64,000 nucleotides of DNA from Drosophila persimilis (Eukaryota > Arthropoda > Insecta > Diptera > Drosophilidae). Below the pieces are notes generated by a model. It was not told where the DNA came from. It was given only the letters and a program-made list of their open reading frames with translations, and made no database searches. A program made the position numbers and the translations under genes. The first letter of the stretch is position 1, and every line of letters starts with the position of its first letter. The stretch lies in contig NW_020825288.1 of the NCBI RefSeq assembly GCF_003286085.1, forward strand, positions 26,660,001 to 26,724,000, written 5' to 3'. Of the stretch, positions 1 through 11,325 are shown in pieces.

Positions 1-3000
1 GTGCCATTTTCTGCCTGGAGGACAGAAAGAGAGAGAGAGAGAAAGGCAGGGGGTACAGTGTTGTTGCCACAACGTGTTCGTGTTGCATTCTTGTACGCGC
101 TCTCTCTCTCGCTCTCTTTCTCCCTCTCTGGGAGTATCTGTATCGGTGTGTGTTGCATCGTATGTACTCGCATTGCGTTTTATTCCAATTACCAATTTTG
201 AGTGGTATTTACGCTTTAAAGCAGAGCAGAGGATACGTTTGATTACACTGTTGTTGCCACCAGCATATGTGCCACAGGATACGCCCGCTCGTCCTGTGCG
301 TGGGGTGAAAGTGCGATGAGAGTGTCTTTTAAACCAAAAATTATCCCGAATTGCTGCGGATTTCGGGGAAAATTGTTCAGTAAAAGATAGATAGACGCTC
401 CAAAGTAGCAGATGTACAAAATTTGGACATTAATTGAATATAAAAGTGTCTTGAAAGCAATTAAAGAGTTTATGGGTTCATCTATCATCATTTTGGACTT
501 CAATCAATACCTCCTAATGATCACTAGACTTGTTTAAATATTATCACACAAAGCGCATCTCTTAAATCGTATCCTTAGGCATTTCTTGGCTATGTACAAC
601 ATTCAAGACCTGCTTTCTACCCCCGAAAATATCATCTTCCCCTCTCGAACCCCCACTCCTGCCTGCATCCTGCCTGCTTCTTCGCCAAACTTCCACTTAC
701 CTTAATGACACTGCACCACGTTGCACACCACCACATGGGGCATGTCCTGAGCTGCCCCTCCTGCCCCTCCAGCACCTGGTTAACCGCATCATATACTTTG
801 GAGTCTGTTTCTGGCCATCATCCCAAACTGTCTCTCGCTCCCTCACTCTGAATTCTACCTTTCCCACTTCCTGCCCCCTCTCTGCCGCTCCTTGCGTCGC
901 TCCCCTGCTGCCGCTCCATCTGTGTTTTCTTGAAAAGACCGCAAAAGCCACAACTCTCTCGCCTCGCAGTTGCCCCTTAAACTTTCACATTTCCCCTTGG
1001 ATTTCCGTGGCACAACTTCCAGCCGTTTGGCGTGTGAAAAACTCTCACTTCTTTGCCGGGGAAGACTCCTGGCAGGGGATGGAGGAGTGGAGATACAAGA
1101 TAGGTACTTGGCCATTGAGCTGCAATTAGCTATTGCTGTTCGCTAATTACATGCTGCCCCCAGCGGAAGGCCCCTCTGAGAGACCTCTCGTCTGGTCAAG
1201 ACACCACCGACAATGGGGGGAAGTCCTTCATTACGATACTCTTTCGAAAGCTCCCGCTTCCTGGTGCTCCTTACCCTCTCCTTTGTCTCCTTTTGCTCCT
1301 TTTTTTTTGCCACACGCGCGATGGCTTCCGTGTCGTGTCCGTCCGTCGTCCATCGTCCTCTCCTCATAATGAAATTATGAAGAAACCAACGTGCAACAAT
1401 TTCATATTGTGGCGGATACAGCAGCAGCAGCAGCAGCACTTTTCCTCCACCCTCTCTCCGCTGTAGAAGTTTCTCCTAATTGAGTTTGAGGCCAGGACCA
1501 GCCAGGACCATGCCAGGACACTGCAGCATAGAGTCGCGTTTAATTGCATTGGCGATGGAGCAGCGGCTTTGCCTGAACAGAGGTTGAAGGCGGGGGGGAA
1601 AACAGGTGAGAGACAACCGCGACAAGTAGCTCCCCACTGTCTCTCTCTCTCTCTATCTCTCTTTGGGGGCTCCCTGCGACAGTCAATGAAGCCATAAACA
1701 AGGCGGAACAAAGCCGTGAAGCGCCCAAAAGCAGTCCCTGGCGATAACTCAGTTCCCACACTCCCAAAGCCCCCCTGCGAGCCCGCACTTTGAAATTTAT
1801 GGCCACGACCACAAGAACAGTTAGTTGGAGACTCTTTCTTTTGGTAGGAGCTCCCAAAGAGAGTCCCTTCCCAGAGTAGCTTCCTTTGGGGAAAGCTTTT
1901 ACACAACATTTCAAATTTTTCGCTTCCTTTAATGACTGCAGAAGGACATTAAACGCTTTGTTGGCCGCATTAGGATTTTCGTGAGGAAGAGAGGAAGGAG
2001 CCTTGTCCTTCCGACTCCTCCATTAGATTGGACTGCAAGTGTTGCAACAGAGCGAAATCAACGCCGTTTAAAGAGCACAAGTGTTGCCCCAAAGTGTACG
2101 AGTATGCAACGAGGAGGAGTTGTGGCAACAATGAAATTTGACTGGCGAAAAAACCCAAGGACAGCACTTGATGGAGGCAGAGGATGGAGTGGCGTGGAGT
2201 GGCGTGGAGTGGGCGTGGCTTCAAATTTCACTGCAAGAGAAATGGCAAGAGCTTGGGGCTTGGGGCTTGGCCACAGAACAGCCACCGATTCCGAGGAGTC
2301 GCCACCGACGGTGGTGATAATGGAGACATCTGCTGCTCTAGCTCCTCTAGCTCCCCCAACTAAAAAGCGAAAGCCGAAACTCAACTCAATTTCAATGGGG
2401 ATTCCGCTCCAGGGGATGCTTTCGTTGGAAGATTGGATGGAATGGGGGGGAGGGGTAGGATGCTTGCTTTAATAAGGAGCAGCTAACAGAAGGGAAAGCT
2501 GAACTAGATTATCCTGCAATAGACTATGGAATAATTTAAGTTGGGACTCCAGGGAAGAGATCGATAAATAAAGGACGATGTGGTCATTTTATGGAATGTT
2601 CAAAAGGGAAACAATCGATGAATAAGAATTGTGGTAAAAGGGGGATATGGGGGGGTTGAAAGTTGAAAGCTAATTGGTTGTCGTTATTCAGAATTACAGC
2701 GGAAAGCAATTGTGGTTTTCGCTTGTTCTCCTCCTTCCACCTTCCACCTGCTATTCTACTATCCAAGTGGTGACCCCTGACACCCGTTATAAATGTGACT
2801 TATCTATCGTAACGCTGAAGGTGTACTACTTCGTCCTCTCTCTCTCGCTCACTCACTCGCACTGCTCTTTCGACTTTCACCCCTACGTATGGGGGGGTTC
2901 TCTCTCCCTCTCTTTCGCTCTGTAACTGTACATTTATGCTCTAATTAGACCACACACTCAAACACACCCACACATGCTCAAAGTTCTTTCCCCCACACCC

Positions 3001-3388
3001 CCTCCCCCTCGCTGACTCTCATCGCGAGCTACAAATTGAGAGGCGGGCCCACCTTTAATTTCATTCCCATTTGTATTTACCCCACACTCGTCTTTTTTTT
3101 TCTTTGCTTCCTTCTGCACCTGCTGTACTTTTCTTTTTTTCGCCTCCCCCGCCACCTCACCAGCAGCTCCTCTGCCTTTGCATTGCAACTGCCAAGTGCC
3201 TGGCACTTCAGCAACTAACGAATTAACAGAGGATAGGAGTAGAGTGGAGAGAGGGAGAGGTAGAGAGGGAGAGTGTGTGTGGTAGAACGTTGGGGAAGGG
3301 GAAGGGAGTGGGAGTGGGAGTGGGGACAGCGAATGCAAAGCACACAAAAAATGTTATTATTTTGTTTGCGCTTGCTACGAATTATAAT

Positions 3389-3530
3389 GCCTCCTCCTCC
3401 ACCTCGTCCTCCTCCTGGTCCTCCTCGTCCTCCTTCTCCTCCTCACCCTCCTCGTCCTCCTCCTCCTCCTACTTCTCCTCGTCCTCCTCCCCCTCCTCCT
3501 CCTCCTCCTCCTCCTCCTCGTCCTCATCTG
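3389..3530. repeat. (CCT)n/(TCC)n low-complexity tract
   Basis: About 140 bp of imperfect CCT/TCC triplets interrupted by CGT and CTG. It produces poly-Pro, poly-Ser and poly-Arg open frames that are not credible proteins. Confidence 0.9.
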
Positions 3531-4692
3531 TCGATGCTGTTGCTGTTTCTTTCTTTCATTGTTCTTTTGATACCCTGGAGAGGGTTCAAGAAGAATGTGA
3601 TATATTTTTGGGAAGAAGTTTGCAAGAAAATATCTGACCAAACATCTCAAGAGGTAGCACATATGATCTATTATCACTGGTGAAGATTCAAGGTATTATG
3701 AACGCTGAAATGTAGAGAGACATTCTGGAGAACATGCCGATAATTTTAAAAGGATTTGTGCCGATTTTTACAGGAAGAATGGAGGAAAATCACCCCTCAA
3801 CAGTGGGCACGTCCTGTAGATTCAATACCAAGGCGTTGCTCCACTTTTCTTAAGCAGAAAGGTCATCCTACTCAATATTAAAGTAATTTTATTAAAAATA
3901 CTGGGCAAATTTTAACTTTTTTAACCATTTTTTTTTTGATGTGGCTTAAGCAGGATATTTTGGAGATGATTTCAGATTTTTTAATAACATATTTCGCTGA
4001 CTATATATTTTCATAACTTGCTTGTTGGTGTAGTTCTTGTGGCTTAAGTGTATGAGCACCACGGTATGATTTATTATCACTTTTCCCATCACTTTCTAGG
4101 GTATCTACCGCTTTCACCCCTCGAAGAAACATATGTATGCTTTTCGTTGTTGGCTTTTGTTGTTGCTTTTGGGTTATTGTTACTTTTGTTGCTTTTCTTT
4201 ATTATTATTATTTTAAGCGCATGAATAAATTCCACAAAGCAAAATGCAGAGAGAGGGGGGAACAAATTGTTTGTTTGCCTTATTATTGCAGTGGAGGGGC
4301 CACACACATACACACACACACACACATAAAATGCAAAGCAAAGAACAAACAAAAGACATACATATGTAAATGTTGAAATTAAAGTAAAACTGCAAAGAGA
4401 GTCGACCAACAGAGGGAGGCAGCGAGAACAGGCGCCGGCGGAGGGTCTCGAGTGTTAGAGTAGTACAGTGTTGTTGTTTTTGTTGTTGTTGCTGGTGCCG
4501 CCGCTTGTTAGCGTCCGACAAACCGGAAATGACACACACGGACCTGCAAGAACATGTTCCTATTTGCCAACATTCTAACGGTAGTGGGTAGTGGTGGGTA
4601 GGCAGCAGCAGCAAAGCTTTTGTTTCATTCTCTTGGCTTTGTGCCCTTTTTTTGGGCAGAAGCGCAAGAGAGAAACGTTTAAGGCATGGAAT

Positions 4693-4714
4693 GGGGGGGG
4701 GGGGGGGGGGGGGG
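4693..4714. repeat. Homopolymer of 22 G
   Basis: A run of 22 consecutive guanines on the + strand. Long G runs of this kind are uncommon in Drosophila, are unstable, and are prone to assembly length error. Confidence 0.95.
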
Positions 4715-4774
4715 AAAGTGTGAAAATGTAAGAATAGGCGTGGAATGGTAAATGGAATTCCTGCCTAATGAAAA

Positions 4775-4815
4775 CCTCTCTCTCTCTCTCTCTCTGTCTC
4801 TGTCTCTGTCTTTGT
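4775..4815. repeat. CT/CTGT microsatellite
   Basis: A perfect CT run grades into repeated CTGTCT units. Confidence 0.9.
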
Positions 4816-5879
4816 ACTCTCACTAATTGGTAAATATTTTCCCTATTTTTCGCAGCCAGCAGATAAGGAATATCTTTGCCACACAATTTTGTTAATTTTT
4901 GTGGAATTTCAAATTCCAGGCAAATATCGAATCAAATATTTCAACATAATTGCCAGCATGAGATAATTGAGTGGCACACAGAATGGCAGAGTGGCATGTG
5001 GCATGTGGCATGTGGCACCTGGCACGTGGGGCGCCCATTAAAGAGCCGTTAGTTTTCAATTTTCACAGTTGGATATTTGATGCCGCTCATTAGCAACCCT
5101 TTGGGATGGCCTGTGCCTCAATTTCCATAGACAAGAGAGTCGAGTGCTAATTGAACCATCATCCAGGACACCCGCCTCTGAACGGAGCCAATCAATGTGG
5201 CAAAGGGCACACAGCACTCAAACGTGGAGAATAGGGGCCCTTTTCCCTTTTATGCACTTTCCCAGGCCGAATCTTTTGTGTGTTTCGGCTCGGGGCTTCT
5301 AAAGGAGTCGCTGTGGCTGTGGCTGTGGCTTAATTAACCCCTCGAACGGCAGAGAATGGTAAACATCGTTTCGACCAAGTGGTACTCCACTCCAACCAGG
5401 GGCTAAAGCGCTTTCACTGAGATTACTCTACCTTACCAAACAACTCAAAGCCCAAAATATCCTGAAACCACGCACGCTAAACAAATAACAATAAAAGAGA
5501 GAAAAATAATCAGGTTTACGGCTTCGCCGCATCTCCGGTTCCTCTCCAGCATCGCCTCCCGGTTCCTCCCGGCTGCTTCCTGTTTCCCGCTTGAGTGCTC
5601 TTCGGGCGTCTGTCCTTCCTTCCACCCCGGCAAAAAGTTTCGGCACTAAACAGAAATTACCCATACGCCGCGTGAGCCACGTCGTGCTACCTAAACCATT
5701 GAGGTGTGCAGCCGGAGCCCCCTTTCATAAGCTCGTAAATCTGCAACTTGTGGAGCATAAATATCCAACAAGGACGGGGGGTAAGTGGGTAAGGGGAGGG
5801 GGGCTAAAGATAGGGCAGATTGAGGTTGCGGCTTTTGGGCTCCACTTTAAAATGCATTCGCAACTAATAAAACATTTTA

Positions 5880-5898
5880 CTCCTGCTATTAATTGCAG
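5880..5898 (+). other. Splice acceptor of a 5'-UTR intron
   Basis: A pyrimidine-containing stretch ending in ATTGCAG lies 19 bases before the ATG at 5918, implying at least one upstream non-coding exon that I could not place. Confidence 0.6.
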
Positions 5899-5917
5899 AC
5901 CCAAGCCCCGGAACTAT

Positions 5918-7234
5918 ATGAGAGGTACGAGAGCTACGAGAGCCATGATGCCGACCACCGAATCGAGGCACAGCGGATGGGCTGTCCTGGCCGTGGTCCT
6001 GGTGGCCATTACCCTGGTGGACGTGGATGCCCAAAGCTCTCCCAGCTGTGGCCCCAATTTCCCGCCCGCCTGCAGTTGCGGGGAGGAGGTGTACGAGAGC
6101 GAGATGCAGTACGTCGTCAACTGCACAAACGCGGGGCTGCGCAACACGAGCGTCCTGGAGTTCATGCCCGAGAAGGTGGAGGTGCTGATCTTCACCGGCA
6201 ATCACATTGCGGAGCTGCCCTGGAACGTGTTCGGGAGCATCAACGACTACAAGCAGCTCAAGATCGTGGACATGAGCAGCAACCACATCCGGGAGATACG
6301 CGGCAAGAGCTACCACCATGTGCCGCGCGTCGAGCGGCTGATCCTCAATCACAACAACCTGAGCATCTCGCGCTACGACGACGAGGTCAATCATCACCAT
6401 CCGCGGGTCTTCTCCAACTTTGTCAATTTGCAGAGCCTTCACCTAACGGACGCCTTCGAGGACAACAGTTCGCCGCAGCTGAGCGAGGACCTGCACGACA
6501 TCTTCGTCAACAGCCAGCTGCTGAAGCTGCAAAAGCTCCATCTCGAACAGAACGAGATCACGCACTTCAAGGACCGCAATGTCTTCTGCGATCTGCCCTC
6601 CCTCAGGGACCTGCATCTGGGCGACAACCAGCTGCGGGACATTAACTTCGAGGTGCGATGCCTGAACAATCTGCGGTTCCTGGACCTCGAACGGAATCAA
6701 TTTGGCTTCGTGAAGCCCAGCGACATGAGGGTCCTCAACGAGCTGGAGGATCGCTCCAATCGCACGGCCAATCTGATTGTGGACTTTAATCTGAATCCCT
6801 TCGTCTGTGACTGCCGCATTGCGCCCTTCCGCGCGTGGATCCAGTCCACACGGGTGACCGTCCGCAACAAGGACAGTCTCATGTGCTTCCACTCGGCTTC
6901 ACGGGTGGATCCCTCTCCCGCCCACATCCTGCAGCTGGATATGGGCGCATGCCAGGCGGCCATCGATGCAGCGGCCACCATCCTGAATGCCGCCGAGGAG
7001 GAGCAGCGGAGCTATGGAGCAGAGCAGCCGCCGGCGCACATCAGCGGCCATACTGCCACGCTAATCTTCCTGCTGATCGTGCTGAGCATGATCCTGCTGG
7101 GGCTGCTGGTGGCCCTCGTCTACGTGAGTCGCGATAAGTTAAAGTACATGATCACGCCGGTGTTCGATAACGTGGCCAAGAAGGTCCAGTATACGTCAAT
7201 TAAGGATGAGGACTGCCCGGAAGTGCACGTCTAG
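5918..7234 (+). CDS. Single-pass leucine-rich-repeat membrane protein
   Basis: Predicted 438-residue type I membrane protein, probably a cell-surface recognition or adhesion protein; its partner is unknown. A hydrophobic signal peptide spans about residues 20-38 and is followed by a Cys-rich N-terminal cap (CGPNFPPACSCG). LRR units run through about residues 70-285 with typical L-x-x-L-x-L spacing (KLHLEQNEI, DLHLGDNQL, FLDLERNQF). A C-terminal cap begins at NPFVCDC near residue 292, a membrane helix spans about 377-402, and a short cytoplasmic tail ends in EVHV. I chose the ATG at 5918 because a splice acceptor lies at 5897-5898 and the frame upstream of it is not protein-like; ATG 5945 (MMPTT) is a possible alternative start. 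The body has no intron. I do not recognise the exact ortholog, so no symbol is given. Confidence 0.88.
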   Translation: MRGTRATRAMMPTTESRHSGWAVLAVVLVAITLVDVDAQSSPSCGPNFPPACSCGEEVYESEMQYVVNCTNAGLRNTSVLEFMPEKVEVLIFTGNHIAELPWNVFGSINDYKQLKIVDMSSNHIREIRGKSYHHVPRVERLILNHNNLSISRYDDEVNHHHPRVFSNFVNLQSLHLTDAFEDNSSPQLSEDLHDIFVNSQLLKLQKLHLEQNEITHFKDRNVFCDLPSLRDLHLGDNQLRDINFEVRCLNNLRFLDLERNQFGFVKPSDMRVLNELEDRSNRTANLIVDFNLNPFVCDCRIAPFRAWIQSTRVTVRNKDSLMCFHSASRVDPSPAHILQLDMGACQAAIDAAATILNAAEEEQRSYGAEQPPAHISGHTATLIFLLIVLSMILLGLLVALVYVSRDKLKYMITPVFDNVAKKVQYTSIKDEDCPEVHV

Positions 7235-7935
7235 AGGGGCCCATATCCATCATCCCAGAAGGAGGAGAGACCTGAGGAAGAACCAAAACTCAGTTTCGTT
7301 TCAGTTTCAGTTTTTGTATGCCATTCGCGTTACGCAAAGTGTGCCATTCACAGCGGAAGGGGAAACAGAAGATCGAATATCATTTGCATCCGCGTATCCC
7401 AAAACTTAAGCCTCTTGTTTTTCGTAGTACTTAAGCATTTAACAATGAAGATCGAAGGAGTAGGAGGAACGTGCAAAATGCACTTGCAATTACAGTTAAA
7501 ATACACACACACACAATTTCTATAGTTTTAGCGTTTTTCTAACTTAAACTTAAGTCCAAGTCTTGTTATTTCTATGATTCCCACACACGAAAAAGGAGTC
7601 CATAGGAGTGCAAAGCGGCCCTGTAACAACCGATTTGACCAGAAGACCACGCATACATATATAGCAGCCTATATATACATACATACCCACATATATCGTA
7701 ACAAACACTTTAGTGTTATCTGTGATTTAAGTTTAGTAGCTTTACTTTGTTAAAACTCTGCAGAACGCAACTTTTGTAATGGAAATTCATCAAACAAAAA
7801 TACATATACATATATCTTCAAATGTAAAACGTTTCGCTACTCAAAAATATGTTATTAATCATTTGTCAATTACAACACTATAGCTATATGATGATTTCAT
7901 ACTTGATTTACCAACATTAACAAGCATTTTTTATA

Positions 7936-7941
7936 AATAAA
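7936..7941 (+). terminator. Poly(A) signal of the LRR gene
   Basis: AATAAA about 700 bp after the stop codon, at the end of an AT-rich 3'UTR-like stretch. It is the first strong signal on this strand. Confidence 0.55.
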
Positions 7942-7997
7942 ACTTTTGAAAATTGAAAAAGCGCGGTGCTGTTTTGAGTTTTGAATTTCGATAGATG

Positions 7998-8005
7998 TAT
8001 CGATA
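7998..8005. promoter_or_regulatory. DRE-type motif TATCGATA
   Basis: A perfect TATCGATA palindrome, the site bound by DREF at Drosophila housekeeping promoters. It lies between the LRR gene's poly(A) signal and Kyat; which gene it serves is not clear. Confidence 0.45.
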
Positions 8006-8350
8006 GATGAGATAAGATGTGTGGTGTGGATGGGATTTGGGATTTTTTCTCTTTTTCGTGGTGGTATATCCTCCCTTCGTGGAAGAATTTTCGTGGGATC
8101 GTTAATTTAAGGTTTTCTTAAAGACACCAAGAATAGATATCGGGAATCGTATGCCTAAATATTTCCAAAACATGTCCACCTGAGACATTAATACTGTTTC
8201 CAATCAGCCAATACAAATGTCCTTACCACCGGTTAACAAGCAACAAATTCATGCTATTTCACGTTTTAGCTTTGACTTTTTTCGTTTAAACTTTGTTTTA
8301 GACAGAATCCAAGCAAAGAGTATCTTTAAAATTAGCCAGTCATATAGAAA

Positions 8351-8563
8351 ATTAACTAATCTACCGGATAAAATTATGAGTTCAGAACTGAGGCTCCTTT
8401 CTGGATATTTAACCGAATTTAAAAAATGTGGAATATGATGGAACTTGAATATAAATAAATCGTCAGTATATTTACGGTACATTTTAAAAATTGTGACGCA
8501 TATTTCGGTATTTTTCTGATGGTCAGACGGTCGATAAGTTTGCGGTCACACTGAAGAGCTTTT
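8351..8563 (+). repeat. Dispersed promoter-associated repeat, copy 1
   Basis: First of three near full-length copies of a repeat in this window. Shared landmarks in order are CGGATAAAATTATG, CGTCAGTATATTTACGGTA, a degenerate GGTATATTT array, and a terminal GCGGTCACACTG. The GGTCACACT at 8544-8552 matches the Drosophila core-promoter motif 1. It lies upstream of Kyat, whose ATG at 9158 is preceded by a 5'-UTR intron acceptor. Confidence 0.75.
8544..8552 (+). promoter_or_regulatory. Core-promoter motif 1 (GGTCACACT), probable Kyat promoter
   Basis: Exact match to the core of the YGGTCACACTR motif found near start sites of Drosophila housekeeping genes. It lies at the end of repeat copy 1. Assignment to Kyat rests on orientation and position. 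Confidence 0.55.
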
Positions 8564-8565
8564 CC

Positions 8566-9157
8566 CGCCTAGAATTATAATAAGTACAATTTTCATTTAA
8601 TTTGCGGGTTTTGCGGTTATTGTGGTTAATGTTTTAGTAGTTCGGGGTGTGTTGGAAGTTGAGGGGAACATTGGAATAATGGAACACTTACCGCGCTGCT
8701 AAGAAGCACTGTGTGAGAAACCAAGCTCAGGGCTAAAGCTGAATCGTAGATTCTATAAATTAAAGCACTAACATACAGTATATACAGTAAAATCCACAGC
8801 ATAGCATAATTTCAGGAAACAGCTGGCAAGAGTATATGTATATTCACCAAACCGATTTATTTACATACATATTTGAGTGTGTGAGTGCTTTAAATAAATT
8901 CAGTTTCGCATCGCTTATATGTACATAGATATTCCGCGAGTCTAATCAAAATTCAGTTCCATTATGCAACGTCACTGAACAGTGCACGGCTCCAGCATTC
9001 AATTCCCCCAACAATTGCATTTAACAAGTGATATTTAAGCACACAATTGTCTCAGACAGCAATAAAGTGCGTGCTTATCAGCCACATCAAACAGTTGGCA
9101 ACACACGCTGCCCCAACGATAAGGGATCATAAAAACTAAAAAACACCTTTCTTACAG
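8566..9157 (+). other. Probable 5'UTR and leader intron of Kyat
   Basis: AT-rich sequence with no long frame. It ends in CTTTCTTACAG immediately before the Kyat ATG, so the first coding exon starts at or next to a splice acceptor. The upstream UTR exon was not delimited. Confidence 0.5.
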
Positions 9158-10589
9158 ATGCTCCGAAACTGTCGCAGCGCTCTGCAGCCAATCCGCCTCC
9201 TCCTCACAGCTAAAGATCCCTGTCAGCCCCAACCGCAACGCCAGCAACAAAGCGCCGCAGCCACCAGCGGAAGCATGGAGAAGTTCGATCTGCCCAAGCG
9301 ACTGCAGGGGAGCACGCCAAGCGTGTGGAACGAGTACATCGCTTTGGCCATGCAGTACAAGCCCCTGAATCTGGGACAGGGCTTTCCCGACGATGCCGCC
9401 CCCGAGTATGTGACCCATTCGCTGGCTGACATTGCGCAGGATGAGAATCCTCTGCTGCATCAGTACACCCGAGGATACGGTCATGTGCGTCTGGTTCAGG
9501 CTCTTTCCAAGTTGTACAGTGGACTCGTGGGACGTGAGCTTAATCCGCTCAGCGATATCCTCATCACTTCGGGGGCGTACGAAGCTCTGTACTCCACCAT
9601 CATGGGTCATGTGGATGTCGGCGATGAAGTGATCATCATCGAACCCTTCTTCGATTGCTACGAACCCATGGTGAAAATGGCTGGCGGTGTCTCACGTTTT
9701 ATTCCACTGAAGCTGGTAGGAATTCCAAACTACAAACTACTTTGATCCCCCTCTCATTTGTATTATTTTTCAGCGCAAAACAGAGCAGGGTCCGATCAGC
9801 TCCGCGGATTGGGTGCTGGACGACGCCGAGCTCGAGAGTCTCTTCAATGCGAAAACCAAAATGATCATCCTGAACACGCCGCACAATCCGATAGGAAAGG
9901 TCTTCAACCGCAGGGAGCTAGAGCGCATTGCCGAGCTGTGCCGCAAGTGGAACGTTCTGTGTGTCTCGGATGAGGTGTACGAGTGGCTTGTCTTCGACGG
10001 AGCCGAGCACATACGCATCTGCACGCTGCCGGGGATGTGGGATCGCACCATCACGCTTGGGTCCGCGGGCAAGACTTTCTCCGTCACTGGCTGGAAGATC
10101 GGCTGGGCCTACGGGCCGTCTCAGCTGATCAGGAACCTCCAGATGGTGCACCAGAACTCTGTTTACACTTGCCCCACGCCCCTTCAAGAGGGTGTCGCAC
10201 GCAGCTTCGAAGTGGAGCTGGCCCGTCTGGGTACACCAGAGAGCTACTTCCTCAGCCTGCCCCGCGAGCTGAAGGAGAAGCGGGATTTCATGGCCAAATT
10301 CCTGTCGGAGGCTGGGATGCGTCCAACCATCCCCGAGGGCGGCTACTTCATGCTGGCCGACTGGTCACCGCTAGCAAGCAAAGTGGACCTGAGCTCAGAA
10401 ACGGACAAGCACCGTGACTACAAGTTCACCAAATGGATGACGAAGAACATGGGATTGCAGGGCATCCCACCTAGTGCCTTCTACAGCGAGCCCAACAAGC
10501 CGCTGGGCGAGGACTTTGTGCGCTACTGCTTCATCAAGAAGCAGGAGAACCTGGACAAGGCAGCCGAGCTGCTCAGAAAGTGGAAATAG
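9158..10589 (+). CDS. Kyat: Kynurenine aminotransferase / glutamine transaminase K
   Basis: PLP-dependent fold-type I (class I/II) aminotransferase that transaminates kynurenine, glutamine or cysteine conjugates with 2-oxo acids. Two coding exons, 9158-9715 and 9774-10589, are joined in phase 0 (IPLKL then RKTEQG), giving 457 residues. Visible motifs are GQGFPD near the N-terminus, YTRGYGH, TSGAYEAL for PLP phosphate contact, NTPHNPIGKV, SDEVYEWLVF, the Schiff-base lysine in SAGKTFSVTGWKIGW, and VRYCFIK whose Arg should bind the substrate carboxylate. The N-terminus is Arg/Leu/Ser-rich and looks like a mitochondrial leader; Met40 (ATG 9275, MEKFDLP) could begin a cytosolic form. It is convergent with COX5A, with 284 bp between stop codons. 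All catalytic residues that I can identify are present. Confidence 0.95.
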
Positions 10590-10598
10590 TGGCCAATC

Positions 10599-10604
10599 AA
10601 TAAA
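10599..10604 (+). terminator. Poly(A) signal of Kyat
   Basis: AATAAA ten bases after the Kyat stop codon, implying a very short 3'UTR. Confidence 0.75.
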
Positions 10605-10728
10605 CGAATTTAATGAAATCCAACCCAGAATGCAGTAGCGGCCGTCTAACCTAGGTGGTCCGGTTACATAATCAAGAGGCAAACAACACACATGCATTTG
10701 TGTGGTGGTAGCCTTACTCCAATCTCCT

Positions 10729-10734
10729 TTTATT
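10729..10734 (-). terminator. Poly(A) signal of COX5A
   Basis: AATAAA on the minus strand, about 140 bp past the COX5A stop and 125 bp from the Kyat signal, so the convergent transcripts need not overlap much. Confidence 0.65.
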
Positions 10735-10873
10735 TGCAATCCAATAACATGTTCATCCACACCATACTTGGGATACTATGGATGTGTAGCTAGTGTCTCT
10801 GAGAGGTGAGGGTATTGTGTACTGTTTTGCTTTTTCATTAAACTATGTGGAAAAGCAGCTCGGTATGCACTGC

Positions 10874-11323
10874 TTAGAGGTCGTACACCGACTTGAGGGC
10901 CAGTTCGGGTTTGTCGTAGCCCAGCTCCTCAATGGTGGGAATACCCAGCTCCTTGAGGGTAGGGGTGATCTTCTCCAGCAAGTAGGGATAAAGGGTAGCC
11001 TTCTGGTCACCGCACTTGTCCTTGCAGCCCTCCAGCCACCTGATTGCCAAAGCGATGTCGTTGACACGGCGAGCACCGCGCAGGCCAGCCTCGATGACCT
11101 TGGGGCTGGGCACCAGATCCATGCCCAGCAGATCGTTCATACCCTTGCGGATCTCCCAGCCGTCGATGCCCTCGCGGCTGAAGTACTTCTCGTAGCGCTT
11201 GTCAAAATCCTCCGCAGATTCCTCAGATCCGTGCAGGGCGCGGACGGCAGCGACGCGCGACGAGGTCACGCCAATGGTGCCACGGATGGCGCTACCAAGT
11301 TTACCAGCTGTGATGCGCAACAT
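10874..11323 (-). CDS. COX5A: Cytochrome c oxidase subunit 5A
   Basis: A 149-residue nuclear-encoded, matrix-side subunit of mitochondrial respiratory complex IV. An Arg/Ala/Ser-rich mitochondrial presequence ends near residue 30. It is followed by the family core: EDFDKRYEKYF, WEIRKGMNDLLG, the VPSPKVIEAGLRGARRVND helix, YPYLLEKITPTLKELGIP, and EELGYDKPEL. Length matches animal COX5A. The coding region is one exon. A 5'-UTR intron (about 11326-11393) is supported by a GTGAGT donor and a CAG acceptor two bases before the ATG. Its start region faces p23 with repeat material between. Confidence 0.96.
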   Translation of the reverse strand: MLRITAGKLGSAIRGTIGVTSSRVAAVRALHGSEESAEDFDKRYEKYFSREGIDGWEIRKGMNDLLGMDLVPSPKVIEAGLRGARRVNDIALAIRWLEGCKDKCGDQKATLYPYLLEKITPTLKELGIPTIEELGYDKPELALKSVYDL

Positions 11324-11325
11324 GG

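Larger units (their letters stand above)
1..5590. other. Gene-free flank rich in simple repeats
   Basis: I see no supportable coding exon in this stretch. Open frames here are built from purine- or pyrimidine-rich low-complexity DNA and lack recognisable domains. It holds scattered GA/CT runs, a CCT-type tract near 3390-3530, a CA tract near 4303-4327, a 22-base poly-G run at 4693-4714 and CT repeats near 4777-4815. It may be upstream regulatory DNA or a 5' intron of the leucine-rich-repeat gene, because that gene's coding exon is preceded by a good splice acceptor at 5897-5898. Confidence 0.6.

Noticed and set aside
1364-2472. Frames of 124-181 codons on both strands near 1.4-2.5 kb
   Set aside because: Composition follows local simple repeats (CAG, CT, GGAGTGGCGT). 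No domain, and no splice-consistent neighbours.
3273-3683. Poly-Pro / poly-Ser / poly-Arg frames
   Set aside because: Produced by the CCT triplet tract; no flanking protein-like sequence.
5893-6645. 250-codon second frame inside the LRR gene
   Set aside because: Out-of-frame shadow; the LRR frame has signal peptide, repeats, caps and membrane helix.
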